Assembly: GCA_965237405.1 (NCBI GenBank)
Contig: OZ250139.1
Coordinates: 1,550,001-1,614,000, forward strand
Direction of reading: 5' to 3'
DNA: 64,000 nt
From: CAUZIB01 sp963663925
GTDB taxonomy: Bacteria > Acidobacteriota > Vicinamibacteria > Vicinamibacterales > UBA8438
Part shown: in pieces, positions 25,151 through 34,823 of the stretch
Layout: each line of letters starts with the position of its first letter
Numbering within the stretch: position 1 is the first letter of the stretch
The notes under the pieces: generated by a model
The model's input: only the letters and a program-made list of their open reading frames with translations
Databases searched by the model: none
Told to the model about the DNA's origin: nothing
Program-made: the position numbers and the translations under genes

Positions 25151-28100
25151 ATGACGGGTTGCCTGTCCATCCCACACTCATTTCGGACGGCCATGCCCTT
25201 CTTTTGGCATCGTGTTTCCTCGTCACCTTGTTTAGTGGAACGACACATGGGCAAGCTGTGTCTCGGGAAGCTCAGGAGTGCGAGACGTGTTTCGCATCGG
25301 CGCCACTCCACCCACGCACCGTGGTGGGTAATGCCCTTTACCAACATCTCCGGAAACCCCGACGATGACTGGCTGGCTCAAGGCTTTGCCGAAACGATCA
25401 CCGCCAATCTTGAACGATTTTCAACCCTTCCTATCGTGTGGCGAGACACGTTCCTGAGTTCTACCTTGCACAGACCCAACGGCCAGCCTAACAACCAGGC
25501 CGTCCTCGACATGGCGCGAAATCTTGGCGTGTCCTGGGTCGTAACCGGAGCCTTCCAGCGGGTGGGCCGCCAGCTTCGAATCACAGCCCGGGTCATCAGT
25601 GCCGAGACCGCCACTGTGACCCAAACCATCACGGTCGATGGGAGGCTTGATGATCTCTTCGCTCTGCAGGACCGGATTGTCGAAGGGCTGGGCAACGGAT
25701 TCGCTGAGACCACCCAGGCCTCCACCGTGCCGAACAACCCGCCAGTAAACACACTCGGTCCAGCTGGCAAGGACTCGGGCTCAGAAGAGAGTACCGGTCT
25801 TATCGCCGGCACGATACCGCCACGAGGTAGGCCGCTTCGGGCAACGCCGAGAACACCACCCGTCCCCGACACGTCGCTTGAAGCTCGTGCGGTCAAACAA
25901 CCGGAACCTCCTGTAACGGCTTGCCAACCGAGCGAATGTATAGCCAGCGAGATCACAGGAGAAATAGTTCTCGGAAATTCTCTCCCTCAACAGAGCATCG
26001 CAACCACCAGCCGGGCGCTGAACAGCCAGCTGGTAGCACGGCCGCCGCGGACCCAGATTGTTCCGAACGTCGACGGCCGGCTGGACGATCCCGTGTGGGC
26101 AAGTGCCCTTCACATCACGGACTTCGTGCAACTAGCCCCACTCGATGGTGCGCCAGGAACGGAGGAGACCGAAGTTTATGTCGCCTACGACGACACACAT
26201 ATCTATCTTGGCTTCTACGCACACTATGCCGATCCCAGCATTATCCGAGCGAACCAAACAGATCGGGATCAGGCACGCGGTGACGATGCCTTCTCTGTGT
26301 ACCTCGATCCCTTTCTTGACCAGCAACGTGCATACGTATTTACCGTAAATCCCTACGGCGTGCAGGCGGATTCGATTCTCAGTGCACAGAGAAGCAGTAG
26401 TCAGGGGTTCGGAAGCAGTCGTAGGGGCTTCGGATTCAGCGGCAGTGGCGGCGGATCCCGTAGTTTTTGGGGCGCCCCGCGCGGTGACGCCACCTGGGAT
26501 GCGCTGTTCACCACGGGAGGACAATTCGTGCCAGACGGATTCACAGCAGAGATGGCGATTCCCTTGAAAAGCCTGCGCTATCCGAAGACAAAGGACGATG
26601 CTCCTCAGCGCTGGGGGTTCCAGATTGTACGGCGTATCCGTGGGAAGGCCGAAACGGTCGTTTGGTCCCCCGTGTCGAGAGCAGTGGCTGGATTTCTGAC
26701 TCAAATGGGAATCCTCGAAAGGATGACTGATCTCTCGACCAGTCGAAATATTGAGATCTTGCCCACATTCACCGCGTCGCAATTCGGGTCCCTCAACGAT
26801 GCAGGTAGTTTTGTTGACAAGGACACGAGCCCCGAAGCGGGAATCAATTTCAAATACGGGATTACATCGAATCTAACGGCTGACCTGACCTTTAATCCTG
26901 ATTTCTCCCAGATCGAATCTGACATGCCGCAAATCGATGTAAACGAGCGTTTCCCGTTGTTCTTTCCCGAGCTGAAACCGTTTTTTCTTGAGGGCGCAGA
27001 GATCTTCCAGACTCTCACGCCGGTCAACCTGGTGCACACTCGCACCATTGTCAATCCCCGCTACGGTGCAAAGCTGACAGGCAAGACAGGCAAGACAACC
27101 ATCGGGGTCATGTATGCCAACGACGAAACACCGGAAGAACTCGCTGACCAATCTGGATTAGACATGGGCCCCACAGCCCAAACACTGGTGGGCCGGGTTC
27201 GCTATGACCTTTATTCGGAGTCGTACGTCGGCGGCATTTTTACCAGGCGAGAGTTTGGTGACAGCTACAACCAAGTTAGTGGTCTCGACACCAACTTCCG
27301 TTTAGGAGATACGCACTCGTTCGGCGCCAGCGTCGTCGGATCTCAAAGTCGCGATCTCGATGGTCACGAAACATCCGGATATCTGTTCAATACGACAATC
27401 CAAAAGGCCGGGCAAAACCTGAGCTACTCCTTAGTGAACTACGCGCTTTCGCCGGATTTTAAGACCGATGTCGGTTTCGTGCGACGCACTGATCAGCAAG
27501 TGACCTATGGCCAACTCTCGTACGCTTGGTGGCCCGAAAACTGGCTCGTCAGCTGGGGTCCCTCTGTCTCCTACATGCGAGGCTACAACTTTAAGCGAGT
27601 TCTCGAAGATGAACGTGCAAGCACGGGTCTCACCTTCTCGTTTACTAACAATATCTATTTCAGGTCCTCGATTATTCGGGAGATGGAACGATTCGGAGGA
27701 ATCAACTTCCATAAAACCCGATACAACAACTCCGGTGTAATCTCAACCCGCCTTTTCGCGATCGGTCTTCGGGTAAGCGGTGGTGACCAGATCTTCTTTG
27801 ATGCAATCAACCCCTATCTTGGCTACGAAAACGCATGGGACACCTTTATTAGTGTTCGAGCGATCTCACGATGGCGGGCACGAGTCAACTTCAACACAAG
27901 CCGGTTTGTCGATTCTCGCAACAACGACGCCCAGATCTTTAACGTCAAGATCATCCGTGCGCTGAACAGCTATCAGTTCACCGATCGGTTCCTGATTCGA
28001 AATATTAGCGAGTACAACAACTTCGATCGACGGCTCAACTTAAACTTCCTACTCACCTATCGGATCAATGCTGGAACGGTGTTTTACGTTGGGTATGATG

Positions 28101-28174
28101 ACCGCTATCAGCAAGCTGACCGTATCGAACGCGACACGAACGGTAATGGGATCGATGACCGCCTCTTTTTTTGA
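25151..28174 (+). CDS. TolB-N/FlgO-like + CBM9 + DUF5916 outer-membrane protein, N-terminus frameshifted
   Basis: A 1007-residue frame with three parts. About residues 60-160 resemble the TolB N-terminal/FlgO-like domain (VMPFTNISGNPDDDWLAQGF, WVVTGAFQRVGRQLRI). About 290-420 is a carbohydrate-binding module 9-like domain (VDGRLDDPVWASALHITDF, YVAYDDTHIYLGFYA) holding a Gly/Ser-rich insert. From about 480 to the end is a DUF5916 outer-membrane beta-barrel (FNPDFSQIESDMPQIDVN) ending in Phe. The first 58 residues look foreign: the real signal peptide (ALLLASCFLVTLFSGTTHGQ) is in the +2 frame of 25159-25330, and the frame change falls near a GGG at 25323-25327. The Shine-Dalgarno AGGGGG precedes the ATG of the wrong frame, so two indels or a different start may be involved. 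A paralogue lies at 42488. Confidence 0.78.
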   Translation: MTGCLSIPHSFRTAMPFFWHRVSSSPCLVERHMGKLCLGKLRSARRVSHRRHSTHAPWWVMPFTNISGNPDDDWLAQGFAETITANLERFSTLPIVWRDTFLSSTLHRPNGQPNNQAVLDMARNLGVSWVVTGAFQRVGRQLRITARVISAETATVTQTITVDGRLDDLFALQDRIVEGLGNGFAETTQASTVPNNPPVNTLGPAGKDSGSEESTGLIAGTIPPRGRPLRATPRTPPVPDTSLEARAVKQPEPPVTACQPSECIASEITGEIVLGNSLPQQSIATTSRALNSQLVARPPRTQIVPNVDGRLDDPVWASALHITDFVQLAPLDGAPGTEETEVYVAYDDTHIYLGFYAHYADPSIIRANQTDRDQARGDDAFSVYLDPFLDQQRAYVFTVNPYGVQADSILSAQRSSSQGFGSSRRGFGFSGSGGGSRSFWGAPRGDATWDALFTTGGQFVPDGFTAEMAIPLKSLRYPKTKDDAPQRWGFQIVRRIRGKAETVVWSPVSRAVAGFLTQMGILERMTDLSTSRNIEILPTFTASQFGSLNDAGSFVDKDTSPEAGINFKYGITSNLTADLTFNPDFSQIESDMPQIDVNERFPLFFPELKPFFLEGAEIFQTLTPVNLVHTRTIVNPRYGAKLTGKTGKTTIGVMYANDETPEELADQSGLDMGPTAQTLVGRVRYDLYSESYVGGIFTRREFGDSYNQVSGLDTNFRLGDTHSFGASVVGSQSRDLDGHETSGYLFNTTIQKAGQNLSYSLVNYALSPDFKTDVGFVRRTDQQVTYGQLSYAWWPENWLVSWGPSVSYMRGYNFKRVLEDERASTGLTFSFTNNIYFRSSIIREMERFGGINFHKTRYNNSGVISTRLFAIGLRVSGGDQIFFDAINPYLGYENAWDTFISVRAISRWRARVNFNTSRFVDSRNNDAQIFNVKIIRALNSYQFTDRFLIRNISEYNNFDRRLNLNFLLTYRINAGTVFYVGYDDRYQQADRIERDTNGNGIDDRLFF

Positions 28175-28286
28175 CAAATTTCAGGCGTACGAACCGAGCC
28201 GTCTTCACCAAGTTGCAGTATCTCTTCAGACATTAGGAGTGGCTTCGTGACTGGCTCCTAGTCTCGTCACATAATCGGTTCGAATC

Positions 28287-29420
28287 TCACAGCCAACTCA
28301 GCAGCCGGTTACACACTTCGTCGAGCTGCGCCTCGGTGATCGCATTAAAGAAGGGGAGTGCCAACGTGCGCAGCGAAGCGTCCTCAGCCACTGGATAGTC
28401 ACCCACTGCTCCACCCAGCGTCCGTCGGTAGTACGGCAACAGATGAATCGGCGCGAAATACCGACCGCAGGCAATACCCTGCTCGCGCATGTGCGTGGCG
28501 ACCCGGTCCGCCGTTCCCGCATCGTGTTCGTCCGAGAACCGAACGACGTAGACGAACCAGCTCCGAGACAACCCAGCCGACTCAGCTTCTGGCAGAATCA
28601 GCCCATGAGCGCCAGCTAGGCGGCCCCGGTAGTCCTCTGCCACTTGCCGACGACGCTCAAGAATCGCGGCCAGTCGTTCGAACTGGATCACGCCCAACGC
28701 ACAGTGCAGCTCCGACAGACGGTAGTTGTATCCCGGACCGTCGGCCGAAAATGATCCGCTTGGCGAGCGCCCCTGGTTACGCATCGTGACGACCCGCATC
28801 GCAGCGGTTGCATCGTCGGTCACCACCATGCCACCCTCCCCCGTTGTAATCTGCTTGTTTGGGTAGAAGGAAAAGACTCCAACGTCACCCAGCGTGCCAA
28901 GCCAGCGACCGTTCAAACGGCCACCGATCGATTCACAGGCATCCTCGACTACGCGCAGGCGATGACGTCGGGCTACCTCGAGGATCAAGTTCATCGCGGC
29001 CGGGTGCGCGAAGACGTGCACCGGCAAGATCGCTCGGGTCCGCGCTGTGACCGCTGCTTCGATTCGTGCTGGATCAATATTTAGACTGTACCGGTCGATG
29101 TCCACGAATACCGGTCGTGCACCCGCGTGAACGATCCCGTTGGCTGACGCAACGAAGCTGAACGGCGAGGTGATCACCTCGTCCCCGGGTCCAACGCCGG
29201 CGGCCTCCAACGCGAGGTGTAACCCCGCCGTGCCGGAGGATACCGCCACTGCGTGCGCGGCACCACAACGGACGGCCACGGCGCGCTCGAACTGCTCGAG
29301 CTTGGTTCCCAAGCTCAGACGACCGCTACGCAACGAGCCCAATATCGCGGCCTCTTCGCGCTTACCGATATCAGGTGCAGAGAGAGGAATCCGCGGCCCT
29401 GCCTGAGGATCAGGATCCAT
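28287..29420 (-). CDS. DegT/DnrJ/EryC1/StrS-family aminotransferase
   Basis: A 377-residue PLP-dependent sugar aminotransferase. Typical points are VSSGTAGLHLALEAAGVGPG, EVITSPFSFVASANGIVHAG, VEDACESIGGRLNGRWLG and the lysine that binds PLP in FSFYPNKQITTGEGG, followed by NYRLSELHCALGVIQFERL. It adds an amino group to a 4- or 3-keto sugar nucleotide. The start overlaps the end of the NeuC-like gene upstream by 11 bases, so both are co-translated. Together they could make a 4-amino or N-acetylated sugar for a polysaccharide or glycoprotein; the other pathway genes are not nearby. Confidence 0.9.
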   Translation of the reverse strand: MDPDPQAGPRIPLSAPDIGKREEAAILGSLRSGRLSLGTKLEQFERAVAVRCGAAHAVAVSSGTAGLHLALEAAGVGPGDEVITSPFSFVASANGIVHAGARPVFVDIDRYSLNIDPARIEAAVTARTRAILPVHVFAHPAAMNLILEVARRHRLRVVEDACESIGGRLNGRWLGTLGDVGVFSFYPNKQITTGEGGMVVTDDATAAMRVVTMRNQGRSPSGSFSADGPGYNYRLSELHCALGVIQFERLAAILERRRQVAEDYRGRLAGAHGLILPEAESAGLSRSWFVYVVRFSDEHDAGTADRVATHMREQGIACGRYFAPIHLLPYYRRTLGGAVGDYPVAEDASLRTLALPFFNAITEAQLDEVCNRLLSWL

Positions 29421-30642
29421 CGGACTCGACCGACAGCGGTACCGCCCGCTTCACCAATAGCTTCTCTCCTAGAGGCACTTCCCGTAGTAGCTTCACGATA
29501 CGCTCTGCCGCACGACCATCGCCGTAGGGATTCTCCATGCCAACGAGCGACTCGCAAAACGCCGGATCGACAGCACGTTTGAGTCCCGATCGGATGCTGC
29601 CGACCTCGGCCTCGACATCGATGATGTTGCGAGCTCGTTCGCGGCCCTGTTGCCGAATCCCGATGTTGACGCAGGGGAGTGCGAGCGCCGGCGTTTCCAT
29701 GATCCCACTGCTTGAGTTACCCAGCATGGCCGCGGCGTTCTGTAGCAGCGCCCAGTACATCGTCGGCCGAAGGTTGATACAAAGGGTTGTGTTGGGTCGA
29801 GCCTCGCAGAAGATCCGCGCGCGGCGGATCAGCTCTCGGCTTCCCGCATCGGCGTTCGGAAAACAAAACGCAACCGGCGCTTTGGTTTGTTCGAGTGCGC
29901 CGAACAGGGCAGCGGCCTCCCGAAGTGTGTCGCGGGCCAGGGTAACCGGATGGTAGGACACGACGACCGCGGGAGTCGAAGTGACGTCAAAGCCGATCTC
30001 TGCCGAGACCTCTACTCCGGAAGGTAGCTCCGATCGCCGCAGATGATCAAGTGAGGGCGCACCGACACAGTGAACACGCCACGCCTCCTCGCCCATCGCA
30101 AGTACACGACGGCGCGCGCGCACCGTCGACGTGAAGTGAAGGTGACTCATCTTGGTTAGGGCGTTACGAACCGCGTCGTCAACGGCGCCCTCGCTGATCT
30201 CACCGCCTTCGATGTGTGCGATTGGGATCCGCAGGGTCAAAGCCACCGAAGCCGGAGCGAGCACTTCATACCGATCAGCGACGAGCATCAGGATGTCGGG
30301 ACGCTCACGACCGAGTAGATCCGCCAGACCCATCGTGGCCACTCCGATCGTCTTGGCCATCCCTACGTCCGTATCCGAGCTGAGTAGGCACTCGACCCGG
30401 TGGTGGACCGGTAGCCCATCACGCTCGATCTCTTGCTCAGCACGCCCGAACTCGTCGGTCAATTGAGCCCCGAGTGCGATCACCCGCAGATCAATCGTCG
30501 GTTCGTCTTCAAGGCTTCGTAGGACCCAGTGCAGATGACTGTAGTCAGCGCGCGAAGTTGTGACGACCCCGACCGTACGCTGGTGAGAAGACTCGTGAGA
30601 TCGAGACATGTATAGGGTGCTGGCGGTCACAGCGTCGAGCAT
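29410..30642 (-). CDS. UDP-N-acetylglucosamine 2-epimerase, hydrolysing (NeuC/LegG type)
   Basis: A 410-residue epimerase of the GT-B fold. After RTVGVVTTSRADYSHLHWVL come IALGAQLTDEFG, RPDILMLVADRYEVLAPA, the typical IAHIEGGEISEGAVDDAVR and MSHLHFTST, and in the second half VVVSYHPVTLARD and GNSSSGIMETPALALP. The hydrolysing type makes ManNAc or a di-N-acetyl relative for sialic or legionaminic-like sugars. The start is ambiguous: ATG at 30642, or ATG at 30609 (MSRSHESSHQ), since neither has a clear ribosome binding site. No NeuB, NeuA or dehydratase gene is in the window, so the product cannot be named. Confidence 0.85.
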   Translation of the reverse strand: MLDAVTASTLYMSRSHESSHQRTVGVVTTSRADYSHLHWVLRSLEDEPTIDLRVIALGAQLTDEFGRAEQEIERDGLPVHHRVECLLSSDTDVGMAKTIGVATMGLADLLGRERPDILMLVADRYEVLAPASVALTLRIPIAHIEGGEISEGAVDDAVRNALTKMSHLHFTSTVRARRRVLAMGEEAWRVHCVGAPSLDHLRRSELPSGVEVSAEIGFDVTSTPAVVVSYHPVTLARDTLREAAALFGALEQTKAPVAFCFPNADAGSRELIRRARIFCEARPNTTLCINLRPTMYWALLQNAAAMLGNSSSGIMETPALALPCVNIGIRQQGRERARNIIDVEAEVGSIRSGLKRAVDPAFCESLVGMENPYGDGRAAERIVKLLREVPLGEKLLVKRAVPLSVESDGS

Positions 30643-30887
30643 GCCTGGAAAAGCTCATGATAATCCGTTACGGCATCTTGACGGATCCGATCGGTTTGCA
30701 GATCGAATGAGCCGGTCCAGCTGTCTGCCGGCGGGGAAATGGTGACGGTCATCTGCAACGACGACGGCCTGACAGCCTGAGCAATCAAGAACCGCGACCA
30801 ACTACTGCTCACCGTGATCGCGTGCCGGTACGGCTGACCGGGGTTCTTTCCCGATTCAGAGATTTACCGAACGCGCGAACCAAAGGA

Positions 30888-32240
30888 TCACACGCCCGCA
30901 AGAGGCTCAAACGGGAACACACCGGTGGCGTCGCCGAACCGCTCGGTGTTCACGCCGACCCGCTCTAACATCGCCATCAAAAGATTATTCATCGGCGTAT
31001 CCTTCGAGTGACGAAGAACGCGGCCGCCCCTGACTCCACCCGCGCCACCGACCAACACAAGCGGAAGGTCGATATGCGAGTGTTCGTTGGCGTCACTAAT
31101 GCCCCCGCCATGTAGCACGAGCGAATGGTCAAGCAGACTACCGTCGCCGTCTGGTGTCGCCTTTAATTTGTCGAGAAAATGAGCGGTCAGCGTGATGTGG
31201 TACTGGTTAATCTTATGCCCCTGCTCGAACTTAACCGGGTCATGCTGATGGTGTGACACCGCGTGATGGGCCCCGTCGACACCAAGCTCAGGATAGGCGC
31301 GATTGGTTTGCTCCTTGCCGAGTGTGAAGACGAAAACCCGTGTGATATCAGCCTTAAAGGCAAGCGCCACTAGGTCGAACATCAACTTGGCGTGTTCGTC
31401 ATAGGACTCGGGCACACCGACCGGCCGGTCGGGTAGCTCAAGCGTCGACTCGCCATGCTGGCGCTCGGCGACCTGGAGCCGGCGCTCAATCTCACGCACG
31501 GAGTCAAAGTACTCGCTGACACTATTCTTATCCGCAGGACTAAGCTGTGTCTTAAGGCGAGAAATGTCGGCCGTGACCCAATCCAGAATGCTGCGATCCT
31601 CCCGTATGCGAGCCAGTCGTTCTTCAGGCCGACCACCATCCCCAAACAGTCGTTGGAACACGACACGCGGATTTGTTTCGTGCGGATTCGGCGTCGTGGC
31701 CGTCCTCCACGAGATACTGTTGGTATAGACGCAGCTATAGCCGTTGTCGCAGTTACCGATGAGATAGGTCTGCTCCATGGCCAGTTCTAGCGACGTCAAC
31801 GCGGTGTCACCGCCAATCTGCTGAGCCGCAATCTGGTCGGCCGTGGTGCCATTCTGCACGTCGGCGCCCTCGGTCTCCTTCGGATGCACACCGCTCAGCC
31901 ATACAGTTCCGGCGCGCGAGTGCTCACCGTTGCCGTCACCGAGCGCCTCGGCCTGTTTCTGGCTCAGGCCGATCGGTACGATGACTTGGTCCTGAAACGG
32001 CGCGAGTGGACTCAATGTCGGTGAGAGTTCGACCATCGCACCGTCACCGGCTGGCTGCCAGTGGGACATCACGGCACCGTTTGGGATGTACACAAAGCCA
32101 AGGCGACGAACCGGCTTCGCCGCCGTCTTGGCGAGGGCCGACGCCGCAGGCACCATCGCGTCCAGCAATGGCAACGCCATTGTTACTCCCATGCCGTGGA
32201 GAAAGGTTCGACGTGGTAGAGCCTTCTTGGTGATGAACAT
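30888..32240 (-). CDS. DUF1552 protein with secretion signal
   Basis: A 450-residue DUF1552 protein. It opens with LPRRTFLHGMGVTMALPLL, a Tat-like start, followed by PKRLGFVYIPNGAVMSHWQP-type sequence, HSRAGTVWLSGVHPKETEG, SCVYTNSISWRTATTPNPHE, AKLMFDLVALAFKADITRVF and HHAVSHHQHDP, near the end LVLHGGGISDANEHSHIDLP. This is the family found beside DUF1592 in Acidobacteria and Planctomycetes. Its reaction is unknown; an alkaline phosphatase-like fold is sometimes assumed for the related DUF1501. It lies 11 bases after the DUF1592 gene in the same operon. Confidence 0.92.
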   Translation of the reverse strand: MFITKKALPRRTFLHGMGVTMALPLLDAMVPAASALAKTAAKPVRRLGFVYIPNGAVMSHWQPAGDGAMVELSPTLSPLAPFQDQVIVPIGLSQKQAEALGDGNGEHSRAGTVWLSGVHPKETEGADVQNGTTADQIAAQQIGGDTALTSLELAMEQTYLIGNCDNGYSCVYTNSISWRTATTPNPHETNPRVVFQRLFGDGGRPEERLARIREDRSILDWVTADISRLKTQLSPADKNSVSEYFDSVREIERRLQVAERQHGESTLELPDRPVGVPESYDEHAKLMFDLVALAFKADITRVFVFTLGKEQTNRAYPELGVDGAHHAVSHHQHDPVKFEQGHKINQYHITLTAHFLDKLKATPDGDGSLLDHSLVLHGGGISDANEHSHIDLPLVLVGGAGGVRGGRVLRHSKDTPMNNLLMAMLERVGVNTERFGDATGVFPFEPLAGV

Positions 32241-32251
32241 GACAGCGTCTC

Positions 32252-34669
32252 CTACTCAGCCTCGGCTAGCCTCATCTGAAACGGCGTGCTCTTGACGACG
32301 CCGACAATCAATGACGCCAGGCCGTAGTCGCTTGCAGCGGCCTCCCGCGTGATCTGTCGAACGGCTGGGGCATCATAGTATTCCAGGCCTCGACCAACTC
32401 CATAAGTCAACAGCTTCTCAGTCACGACCGTAGCAAACTGTTCCGGACTCCTCACTAATAGCCCGCGCAAATCGGCCGGGCCATCAAACGGTGTTCCATC
32501 AGGCATCGTGCCGGAGGCATCGATAGGAGTCCCTCCCGGCATGTACCCTCGCCATCGCCCCACCGCATCGAAGTTCTCAAGTGCTAAGCCGAGCGGGTCC
32601 ATTATCCGGTGACAACTGGCACACACGGGATTCGCGCGATGCTGTTCCATGCGCTCCCGCATCGCCAGCACCCGACCCGCGTCGGCATCGGACTCAAGTT
32701 CCGGCACGTTGGGTGGTGGTGGTGGTGGTGGTGTCCCCAAAACGTTCTCCAGTATCCACTTACCACGGCCCACAGGTGAGGTACGATCGGGATACGAAGT
32801 GACGGTCAGGATGCTGCCCTGGCCCAGCAGTCCCCGACGTATGTCGTCAGCGAGTGCCACCCGCCGAAAGTCGCTACCGTAGACACCCTCAATGCCATAG
32901 TGCTTGGCCAACCGCTCGTTCAGGAACGTGTAGTCCGCCGTTAGGAGCTGGGTAATGCTTCGGTCCTCGCGCAGGATGCTATCGAAGAACAGTTCAGTCT
33001 CGCGCACAAAATCCTGTCGAAGACTCTCACCGAAATGCGGAAAGATCACGTCAGACGGCAGCACTCCCGAGATGTTGCGCAAACGCAGCCATTGGCCGGC
33101 AAAGTTCGTTACGAGTGCCTCCGACCGAGGATCCGCAAGCATTCGTCGAACCTGGTGCTCAAGAATAGCTGGATCCCGAAGCTGCCCTTGCACGGCCACG
33201 GCCAATAGCTCGTCATCAGGAATGCTGCTCCACAGCAGAAACGAGACCCGCGATGCCAGCTCCAGATCGCCTAGCCGATAGGTGGTACCCGGCGTTGCAT
33301 CGGACGGATCGGACACCACGCGAAACAGAAAGTCTGGGCTCACGAGCAGCGCGCGGAGACCTCGCTCGATGCCCTGCTCGAAGCTGCCCGTCGCCCGACC
33401 CTCCGTGTAGAAAGTGAGCAGCTCTTCGAGATCCGCATCGGTGATCGGCCGCCGGTAGGCACGGCGTGCCAGCGTACCGAGCACCTGCTTGGCGCACGAC
33501 GTCTCTTCGGATGGATTCGAGGGGGTGCAGATAAAAATCCGGCGACGGGTGGGGGTGTCCCCAATTCCAGACGGGCTGAACGGCCCCGTGATTCTCATCG
33601 TCCCGAGGTGTGGCTGGTACATCAGGTAGTCGCCTTCACCATGTGGTCTCGCGAATGGCTGACGGACACTCTCGGGTAAAGCGTGGGTTTTCTCAATGAA
33701 TGTCGCCGTCACGTCGCGGGGACCGGCTTCGACGGGCACGCGGACCTCGAGGTCATCCGGTCCACGGATGTATACAGACGATTGGCCGTTCTCCGAATCT
33801 GGTGGTCGGAGGTTGAAAACTGTTGTCCGCTCGCCATCGATGCTCACCTCGAGTTGGTGCGGTTCTCGGATCGGAGCACCGGCGAACAGGTCGAGAAGCT
33901 GGATCTTGATATCGTATTCGCCATCGCGCGGAAAGTTGTACGTCACCGACATGCCACCGCGGGTGCCAAACGGTAACCCATCCCGATGTTGGTATTGCGA
34001 CAGATCGGAGACGACACGAAACGTTTCACCGCTTGGTGCCATCGGCGATGCCCCCACGGCCAAACGGCTGATCTTTCGCGCCGCATTCATGTACCGCTCA
34101 AGTAGCGTGGGCGATACCTTTAGAACGCCCGCAATGTTGTCAAAGCCGTAGCTCTGGTCATCGGCGGGGACCAGCGCCGACACATCAATATCGAGCGTCA
34201 GCAGGTCGCGAATGGCGTTCTGATACTCCGTTCGGTTAAGACGATGTAACGGAACCGTACGGCCTGGGTTTGGCTGTGCAGCGGCCGCACGATCGATCCG
34301 AACCTCTAACCAGGACGCCAGATCGTCTAGCGCGGCCGAAGTTGGTCGTGGTCGTCCGGCTGGGGGCATCGAACCGGTCCGAAGTTTACGGATAACCGTT
34401 TCCCAAAGCTCCGCTCCGGCTGGAATGTTAGCCAGGTCCACCGACTGGAGCGAGACCGGAACCGTCCCCCTGGACCGCAATTCGTCGTTGTGGCAGGTGA
34501 CGCAGTATTGATCAAGAATTGCGTTCGGCGGATCAGTCGTCAAGCTCCGCTGCTCGGCCCCAGCGGTCATCAGGGGTCCCGATACGCACAAAAGAATCGT
34601 CAAAGATCCTAACCCCAGCCAGGAGCCGTTTCGCGATCGGCCGACGCCTCGCCTTTCTTGACCTATCAT
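32252..34669 (-). CDS. DUF1587/DUF1592/DUF1588/DUF1585 cytochrome-like protein
   Basis: An 805-residue exported protein with two haem c motifs. A signal peptide is followed by a planctomycete-type cytochrome motif DQYCVTCHNDE (about 53-63), DUF1587 (LNRTEYQNAIRDLLTLDIDV, about 150-210), DUF1595/DUF1592 (RRAYRRPITDADLEELLTFY; LASRVSFLLWSSIPDDELL), DUF1588 ending in the second motif NPVCASCHRIMDPLGLALEN near residue 690, and DUF1585. A proline run encoded by GGT repeats (32711-32735) links the parts. The protein is thought to be a periplasmic redox enzyme or electron carrier of unknown substrate that works with DUF1552. It is the first gene of the pair and is divergent from the ankyrin gene. 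Confidence 0.92.
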   Translation of the reverse strand: MIGQERRGVGRSRNGSWLGLGSLTILLCVSGPLMTAGAEQRSLTTDPPNAILDQYCVTCHNDELRSRGTVPVSLQSVDLANIPAGAELWETVIRKLRTGSMPPAGRPRPTSAALDDLASWLEVRIDRAAAAQPNPGRTVPLHRLNRTEYQNAIRDLLTLDIDVSALVPADDQSYGFDNIAGVLKVSPTLLERYMNAARKISRLAVGASPMAPSGETFRVVSDLSQYQHRDGLPFGTRGGMSVTYNFPRDGEYDIKIQLLDLFAGAPIREPHQLEVSIDGERTTVFNLRPPDSENGQSSVYIRGPDDLEVRVPVEAGPRDVTATFIEKTHALPESVRQPFARPHGEGDYLMYQPHLGTMRITGPFSPSGIGDTPTRRRIFICTPSNPSEETSCAKQVLGTLARRAYRRPITDADLEELLTFYTEGRATGSFEQGIERGLRALLVSPDFLFRVVSDPSDATPGTTYRLGDLELASRVSFLLWSSIPDDELLAVAVQGQLRDPAILEHQVRRMLADPRSEALVTNFAGQWLRLRNISGVLPSDVIFPHFGESLRQDFVRETELFFDSILREDRSITQLLTADYTFLNERLAKHYGIEGVYGSDFRRVALADDIRRGLLGQGSILTVTSYPDRTSPVGRGKWILENVLGTPPPPPPPNVPELESDADAGRVLAMRERMEQHRANPVCASCHRIMDPLGLALENFDAVGRWRGYMPGGTPIDASGTMPDGTPFDGPADLRGLLVRSPEQFATVVTEKLLTYGVGRGLEYYDAPAVRQITREAAASDYGLASLIVGVVKSTPFQMRLAEAE

Positions 34670-34823
34670 CTTCGTCCGCGGCGATTATGAGATCCCCAAT
34701 CGCCGTAGCGTACCCAATCGTATAGATTTGGATAACGTTGTCAACGTACGATGCGGTAGCATACAAACGGTATTGGCCAGCCGAAATTTCAGACTGTGTG
34801 CCGCGACGGCGAGCGTAAACGAG

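Noticed and set aside
28287..30642. Complete sialic or legionaminic acid pathway
   Set aside because: Only the aminotransferase and the hydrolysing epimerase are present; synthase, transferase and dehydratase genes are missing.
32711..32735. GGT trinucleotide run
   Set aside because: It lies inside the DUF1592 gene and encodes a proline-rich linker typical for that family, so it is not a separate element.
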